Origin: Bacteroidota bacterium
GTDB taxonomy: Bacteria > Bacteroidota > Bacteroidia > Chitinophagales > Chitinophagaceae
DNA: 9,894 nucleotides
NCBI GenBank assembly: GCA_023386395.1
Contig: JAEWJV010000384.1
Location: 1 to 9,894 of the forward strand
Reading direction: 5' to 3'
Each line of letters starts with the position of its first letter. The stretch's first letter is position 1. The notes beneath the pieces are model-generated. The model was not told where the DNA came from. It did not search any database and worked only from the letters and a program-made list of their open reading frames with translations. A program made the position numbers and the translations under genes. Of the stretch, positions 5,761 through 9,894 are shown in pieces.

Positions 5761-7443
5761 TTGACTACCACAAATAATTTAATAGCATTAAGTTTGAAAA
5801 AGATCATTATTATTACTGCTTCTGTTGCAGCCATTCTCCTGATTGGAATATTCATTTATTTAAAAGTTCGCAAGAGTGAAGATTTTGAGCCTTTAATAAA
5901 GGCAAAGCTTCAGCAGGTTGTAAAAGAAGCTTCTGACAGCTTGTATATTTTAAACCTGGATAAAATAGAAATTGATGTTGTCGGTTCTAAAATTAAAGTT
6001 CATAATGCTGAATTATTAATTGATTCAACACGCCTCACCCAATTATTAGCGGAAGGAACAGCGCCGGTTGATGTTTATAAAATTTCATTGTTTGACCTGC
6101 AAATTGACGGCTTCAACATTGCTGACCTGTTGGATAAAAAAAATATAAATCTTAGTGCGCTCAATATTAAAAACCCTACTGTAGAAATTTATCATCCTGT
6201 TAATAAACGGGATACGATTATTAACGATACCACAACGCTTTATTCACGCATACAAAAAAGCCTTGGCCACTTCAGCCTGCAGGATCTTTCTATTTCAAAC
6301 ATGAATTTCATTTATCATAATGTAGCTGAAGAAAAAGAAAAGCTAACTACGTTCAGCAACGTTTCAATGCACTTCAATAATATTGAAATTGATTCAACCA
6401 CCCAGTTTGATACAACCAGGTTCCTGTATGCCAAACAGGCTAATATTTATATCCCCGGCTATACTTTCAGAACACCAGACAGTATGTATTTTCTAAAAGC
6501 TGATACGCTCATCCTGCATGCGGCGCAAAAATCAATTGATGCAGCCGGTCTCGTTTTGCGGCCGCGGTACAGCAAGCAGGATTTTGGCAAACATCTAAAA
6601 TTTTATAAAGACCGTTATGATATAAAATTCAAAACGGCCAGCTTTAATAATATTGACTGGTACAAACTTTTTTTAGGAGAGGGCTTTATGGCAAAACATG
6701 CGGAATTTAATAATGGCTCAATGGAAGTGTATGCTGATAAAAATATTCCGCCTTCAACCAAATCAAAAATCGGGAATTTTCCGCACCAGTTACTGGCAAG
6801 GTTAGATATGCCAGTTGATATAGATACCATCTTAATAAAGAACTTTGAATTCACTTACCGGGAGCTTAATATTAAAACGCAACAAACCGGCGCCGTTATA
6901 TGGACCGATATAAGCGGCCAGCTAACAAACGTAACCAATGTGCCCGAAAAAATAGCCGCAGATAAAATTGTAAAAGTTGCAGCAAAAAGCAAGTTGTTTA
7001 ACGCGGGAAACTTTAGCGCAGTATTTGAGTTTGATATGACAAAAACAAAAGACGGCGATTTTACGCTGGACATTAACCTCGGGCCAATGGATGGCACGGT
7101 CATCAATCCCGCTTCAAAAACATTAGGCCTGTTTGAAGTAAACAGCCTGTCGATAAAAAAAATAGATGCACATATTATAGCCAACAGCTATAAGGCACGC
7201 AGTTCCGTTTTATTTGTGTATGATGATTTAAAAATTACTGCTTTAAAGAAGCAAGAAGAATCAAAAAAATTAAAAAAGAAAAAACTGGTAAGTTTTTTTG
7301 CGAACACATTCATTATTAATAAATCAAATACAATGAATGATGCCAGGCCGGAATATGTAACTTATCAGCGGGATCCGCAACGCTCATTTTTTTCTTTAAT
7401 ATGGAAATCACTCTTAAAAGGAATAACAAATACAGCCTCCTGA
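5761..7443 (+). CDS. AsmA-like single-pass membrane-anchored protein
   Basis: A 560-residue protein with one N-terminal membrane segment (about residues 15-34, IIIITASVAAILLIGIFIYL) preceded by KK, and a long non-cytoplasmic domain. That domain repeats short beta-strand units ending in phrases such as LFDLQIDGFNIADLL, LNIKNPTVEIYHP, LQDLSISNMNFIY and ILIKNFEFTYREL, the pattern of AsmA and DUF748-type proteins (bridge-like or envelope-assembly proteins). The exact family is inference and a precise function cannot be given. The C-terminus has a lysine-rich stretch (KKQEESKKLKKKK, about 496-508), then a YVTYQRDPQRSFFSLIWKSL block. There is no in-frame ATG near the start: a stop lies at 5752, so translation must begin at TTG 5761, TTG 5794 (giving MKKIIIITAS) or another rare codon. 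Confidence 0.7.
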   Translation: MTTTNNLIALSLKKIIIITASVAAILLIGIFIYLKVRKSEDFEPLIKAKLQQVVKEASDSLYILNLDKIEIDVVGSKIKVHNAELLIDSTRLTQLLAEGTAPVDVYKISLFDLQIDGFNIADLLDKKNINLSALNIKNPTVEIYHPVNKRDTIINDTTTLYSRIQKSLGHFSLQDLSISNMNFIYHNVAEEKEKLTTFSNVSMHFNNIEIDSTTQFDTTRFLYAKQANIYIPGYTFRTPDSMYFLKADTLILHAAQKSIDAAGLVLRPRYSKQDFGKHLKFYKDRYDIKFKTASFNNIDWYKLFLGEGFMAKHAEFNNGSMEVYADKNIPPSTKSKIGNFPHQLLARLDMPVDIDTILIKNFEFTYRELNIKTQQTGAVIWTDISGQLTNVTNVPEKIAADKIVKVAAKSKLFNAGNFSAVFEFDMTKTKDGDFTLDINLGPMDGTVINPASKTLGLFEVNSLSIKKIDAHIIANSYKARSSVLFVYDDLKITALKKQEESKKLKKKKLVSFFANTFIINKSNTMNDARPEYVTYQRDPQRSFFSLIWKSLLKGITNTAS

Positions 7444-7475
7444 CAGTGAAAAATTGTTTCCAAATTATAATAAGC

Positions 7476-7509
7476 TTTGCATTTTAATATGTCAAGAATT
7501 ATACTTTTG
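7476..7509 (+). promoter_or_regulatory. Promoter of the signalling cluster
   Basis: TTTG at 7476-7479 and TACTTTTG at 7502-7509, 22 bases apart, match the Bacteroidota -33 and -7 elements (TTTG and TAnnTTTG) exactly. Transcription would begin near 7515, giving a leader of roughly 50 bases before the first gene. This is the best promoter match in the window. Confidence 0.6.
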
Positions 7510-7562
7510 CAACCAACTTTCCCGGTGTTGTAAAACATTTACTTTACAGGCAACAACAATTA

Positions 7563-8030
7563 ATGAACCTTTATATGGCCGATTACATTCGTTTTTTTCT
7601 TATTGATGACGACGCTGATGATGTTGCGATCTTTAAAGAAGCAGCAATGGAAGCCAACCCTGCATTAGAAATTATTAATGCCGGGAATGGGCATGAAGCA
7701 TTAAAGATTTTAAAGCACAGTTCCGGCGATTATCCAAACGTTATTTTTTTAGACCTGAATATGCCACGCATGGGCGGTAAAGAATGTCTTTCCGAACTAA
7801 AAAAAGATGCCGCCCTCCGCAATATACCCGTGATCGTTTACACAACATCTTCCCAGTCGAAAGATATTGAAGAGGCTATGCTGAAAGGTGCTATGTGCTT
7901 TATTACAAAGCCCACCAGCATAAAAGAGCTGAAACACATATTATCAACTATTTCAACACATGTAAACGGTAACCTCGAAAAAACTTTGCGCAATCTGAGT
8001 AATACGTCTTCCGCTTTTATCGTTTGTTGA
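7563..8030 (+). CDS. Single-domain response regulator (CheY/Rcp1-like)
   Basis: A lone receiver domain of 155 residues with no output domain, so it probably signals by protein contact or carries phosphate between kinases. All phosphorylation residues are present: acidic cluster D15-D16-D17 in FLIDDDADD, phospho-acceptor D64 in FLDLNMP, switch threonine T94 in VIVYTTSS, and K116 in FITKP. The TTS after the fourth strand and the DDxxD start are typical of Rcp1-type regulators, which often pair with phytochrome-type kinases. A short serine/threonine-rich tail (RNLSNTSSAFIVC) follows the domain. ATG 7563 is chosen; ATG 7575 (MADYIRFF) would also give a complete domain and cannot be excluded. It is followed after 55 bases by a soluble histidine kinase on the same strand. 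Confidence 0.92.
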   Translation: MNLYMADYIRFFLIDDDADDVAIFKEAAMEANPALEIINAGNGHEALKILKHSSGDYPNVIFLDLNMPRMGGKECLSELKKDAALRNIPVIVYTTSSQSKDIEEAMLKGAMCFITKPTSIKELKHILSTISTHVNGNLEKTLRNLSNTSSAFIVC

Positions 8031-8085
8031 TTTAATGTGTATTTTGCTAACTGCTTATCACAAATTATAAAACAGAAAAAGCAGT

Positions 8086-9279
8086 ATGATTCTTATTGTT
8101 GATGACAAAAAGGAAAATCTTTTTTCACTTAAAACACTGTTACAGTTAAACCTGTACGATGTGGATACTGCTGTATCTGGAGAAGAAGCATTAAAAAAAA
8201 TTCTTAAAACAGAATATGAGCTTATAATCCTCGATGTACAAATGCCCGGCATGGATGGCTATGAAGTAGCCGAAAACATTACGGGTTACAGCAAATCAAA
8301 AGATATTCCCATTATATTTCTTTCTGCCGTAAATATTGATAAGCGCTTTATTACAAAAGGTTATACTTCAGGTGGTGTTGATTATATTACCAAGCCTTTT
8401 GATCCTGATCTTTTATTGCTTAAGATAAAAACCTTTGCAAGACTATACAGGCAAACAAAAGAGCTGAATGATATTAAAAATAACCTTGAACAAAAGGTTG
8501 AAGAGAGAACGGCCGAATTAATTGAAGCCAATAAAGAACTGGAAGCAAGCAATACCGAATTACAGCAATATGCATTTATCGCTTCGCATGATTTGCAGGA
8601 ACCGCTTAGAAAGATCATCACATTCAGCCAGATAGTAAGAGAGCGCTTTATGAAAAACGCCGATGCAAGCCAGTACATCAACAGGATTATTGCTTCGTCT
8701 GAAAGAATGCGCACACTTATCAATGACCTTTTAAGTTATTCCCGGCTTGCCACCGATCCGGATTTTGTAACCGCTTCACTCAATATAGTTATCCGCGGCG
8801 CCATTACCGATCTCGAACTGGTTATTAAAGAAAAAAAAGCAAATATCAGCGTTGATAACCTGCCGACAATTGAAATGATACCCGACCAGATACGGCAGGT
8901 CTTTCAAAATATTATCAGCAATGCTATTAAGTTTTCAAAACCCGCCACTGCCCCCGAAATGAAAATATGGAGCGATTTCACAAAGCAGAAATCTGCCGAA
9001 AGCAAGGCCGCCGAAAGGGGTAGTTATTGCCGCATTTATATTGAAGATAACGGCATTGGTTTTAATGAGCAGTATCTTGATAAAATCTTTACCATGTTTC
9101 AGCGACTGCATGGAAGATCAGAATACCAGGGAACCGGCATTGGCCTTAGCATTGTAAAAAAAATAATTGAAAAGCATAATGGTCTTGTTACGGCAAGAAG
9201 CAGGGAAAATAAGGGCACAACATTTATTTTAGTTCTGCCTGTATCGCAGGCTAAACCACTTGCTGTTTTACATAAATAA
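8086..9279 (+). CDS. Soluble receiver-histidine kinase (REC-HisKA-HATPase)
   Basis: A 397-residue cytoplasmic kinase without membrane segments. Residues 1 to about 120 form a receiver (D6-D7 in LIVDD, phospho-acceptor D50 in ILDVQMPGMDG, S80, K103 in YITKPFD). A coiled coil (about 121-160, LNDIKNNLEQKVEERTAEL) leads to the HisKA domain with phospho-accepting H168 in FIASHDLQEPLRKI. The ATP-binding domain shows an N box (N275 and N279 in FQNIISNAIKFSK), G1 box DNGIGF (D321) and G2 box GTGIGLSIV (349-357). All catalytic residues are present. A receiver ahead of the kinase means its activity is probably set by phosphorylation at D50 by another kinase. The HDLQEPLR H box is of the type that pairs with Rcp1-like receivers, such as the one encoded upstream. 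No ATG-initiated in-frame extension was found. Confidence 0.95.
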   Translation: MILIVDDKKENLFSLKTLLQLNLYDVDTAVSGEEALKKILKTEYELIILDVQMPGMDGYEVAENITGYSKSKDIPIIFLSAVNIDKRFITKGYTSGGVDYITKPFDPDLLLLKIKTFARLYRQTKELNDIKNNLEQKVEERTAELIEANKELEASNTELQQYAFIASHDLQEPLRKIITFSQIVRERFMKNADASQYINRIIASSERMRTLINDLLSYSRLATDPDFVTASLNIVIRGAITDLELVIKEKKANISVDNLPTIEMIPDQIRQVFQNIISNAIKFSKPATAPEMKIWSDFTKQKSAESKAAERGSYCRIYIEDNGIGFNEQYLDKIFTMFQRLHGRSEYQGTGIGLSIVKKIIEKHNGLVTARSRENKGTTFILVLPVSQAKPLAVLHK

Positions 9280-9288
9280 ATTTAGATT

Positions 9289-9894
9289 ATGAATTCAACC
9301 TTCAAAAGAAATTTATTGCTGCTGTATGGAATTTCTTTTTTACTGCTTATAGTGAGTGCAATAGCATCTTACGCAAGCATAAAAGGTTTATTGAACAGCC
9401 AAAGAGAAGTAGCACATACCAATGCGGTAATAAGCGAACTTGAAAATATTATATCGGCTTTAAAAGATGCCGAGACCGGGCAGCGCGGGTTTTTACTTAC
9501 CAGTCAGGATCGCTTTCTTGAACCCTATACCGGATCGCTTTCAAGAACATATACATCAATCAGTGAAGTAAAAAAGCTCAGCAATAATAATGACTTGCAG
9601 TTGCAAAGCGCTGAGCAGCTTAAACAGCTTGTAACAAAACGTTTAAGCAACCTTCAATTACTTATTGATAATAAACGCAGAGGCATACCACCTTCTCCCG
9701 CTTCGCTGGATATGGGTAAAGTTTATATGGACAGCGTGAGACAGTTGGTTCAAAAAATGGAAAACAGGGAAAACGATTTTTTAAAGGCCCGCACCGTAAG
9801 CCTGAACAGGCTTTCATCCTCTACCCCAACAATTATCGTTATAGCTTCTTTACTGTCTTTTGCAGTGGCATTGCTTTCTTTTTTCAGGGTAAAC
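9289..9894 (+). CDS. CHASE3-domain membrane sensor, N-terminal part (probable histidine kinase)
   Basis: The frame opens at ATG 9289, nine bases after the preceding kinase stop, and is still open at the window end (202 residues seen). Residues about 9-31 are the first membrane segment (LLLLYGISFLLLIVSAIASY). Residues about 32-178 are an extracytoplasmic CHASE3 sensor domain with the signature KDAETGQRGFLLTSQD (59-74). A second membrane segment follows at about 180-199 (TIIVIASLLSFAVALLSFF). CHASE3 proteins with this layout are usually histidine kinases, often hybrids; the catalytic part lies outside the window, so that is inference. A methyl-accepting or cyclase output is possible but less likely beside two phosphorelay genes. 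The ligand is unknown. The tight spacing implies co-transcription with the kinase upstream. Confidence 0.85.
   Translation, partial: MNSTFKRNLLLLYGISFLLLIVSAIASYASIKGLLNSQREVAHTNAVISELENIISALKDAETGQRGFLLTSQDRFLEPYTGSLSRTYTSISEVKKLSNNNDLQLQSAEQLKQLVTKRLSNLQLLIDNKRRGIPPSPASLDMGKVYMDSVRQLVQKMENRENDFLKARTVSLNRLSSSTPTIIVIASLLSFAVALLSFFRVN

Noticed and set aside
8023..8047. Possible internal promoter before the soluble kinase (TTTG, then TATTTTGC)
   Set aside because: The spacer is only 13 bases, well below the 17-23 expected, and the short gap favours co-transcription with the receiver gene.
8382..8723. Minus-strand open frame opposite the histidine kinase
   Set aside because: Serine- and leucine-rich shadow of the kinase coiled coil and H-box region.

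Overview
The window looks like chromosomal DNA from a member of the Bacteroidota, most likely the Chitinophagaceae or a close relative; the family assignment is inference. The evidence is: several gene starts have little or no Shine-Dalgarno sequence; promoter-like elements follow the Bacteroidota pattern (TTG, a 17-23 base spacer, then TAnnTTTG), best seen at 3792-3825 and 7476-7509; DNA polymerase I begins with an LDAYALIFRAYYA-type N-terminus; and there is a SMUG2-type uracil-DNA glycosylase, a subfamily known from Pedobacter. I see no phage, transposon, CRISPR or RNA gene.

Layout. 1-702 (minus strand): N-terminal 234 residues of an aminopeptidase P-like enzyme, cut by the window edge. 703-987: divergent intergenic region. 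988-3810: complete polA with all three activities apparently intact. 3845-4239: a hicBA toxin-antitoxin pair, antitoxin first, with coupled genes. 4258-4443 and 4570-4890: two small unassigned proteins. 4908-4946: a strong hairpin terminator. 4976-5647: SMUG2-type glycosylase. 5761-7443: a large single-pass membrane protein resembling AsmA-type proteins, with no ATG start available. 7563-8030, 8086-9279 and 9289 to the edge: a signalling cluster made of a lone receiver, a soluble receiver-histidine kinase, and a CHASE3 membrane sensor cut by the window edge.

How the genes fit together. polA and the glycosylase could both serve base-excision repair, the glycosylase removing a deaminated base and Pol I filling the gap, but they are separate transcription units and the link is only functional. 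The hicBA pair with its two small followers forms a compact block ending at the terminator and may be an accessory islet between core genes. The last three genes read in one direction with gaps of 55 and 9 bases behind a good promoter-like element. They probably form one signalling operon in which the CHASE3 sensor, the soluble kinase and the lone receiver exchange phosphate.

Nothing here is clearly a new system. The points most worth a second look are the very short HicB without a DNA-binding domain, the two orphan small genes beside it, the forced non-ATG start of the membrane protein, the possible leaderless polA transcript and the wiring of the phosphorelay.
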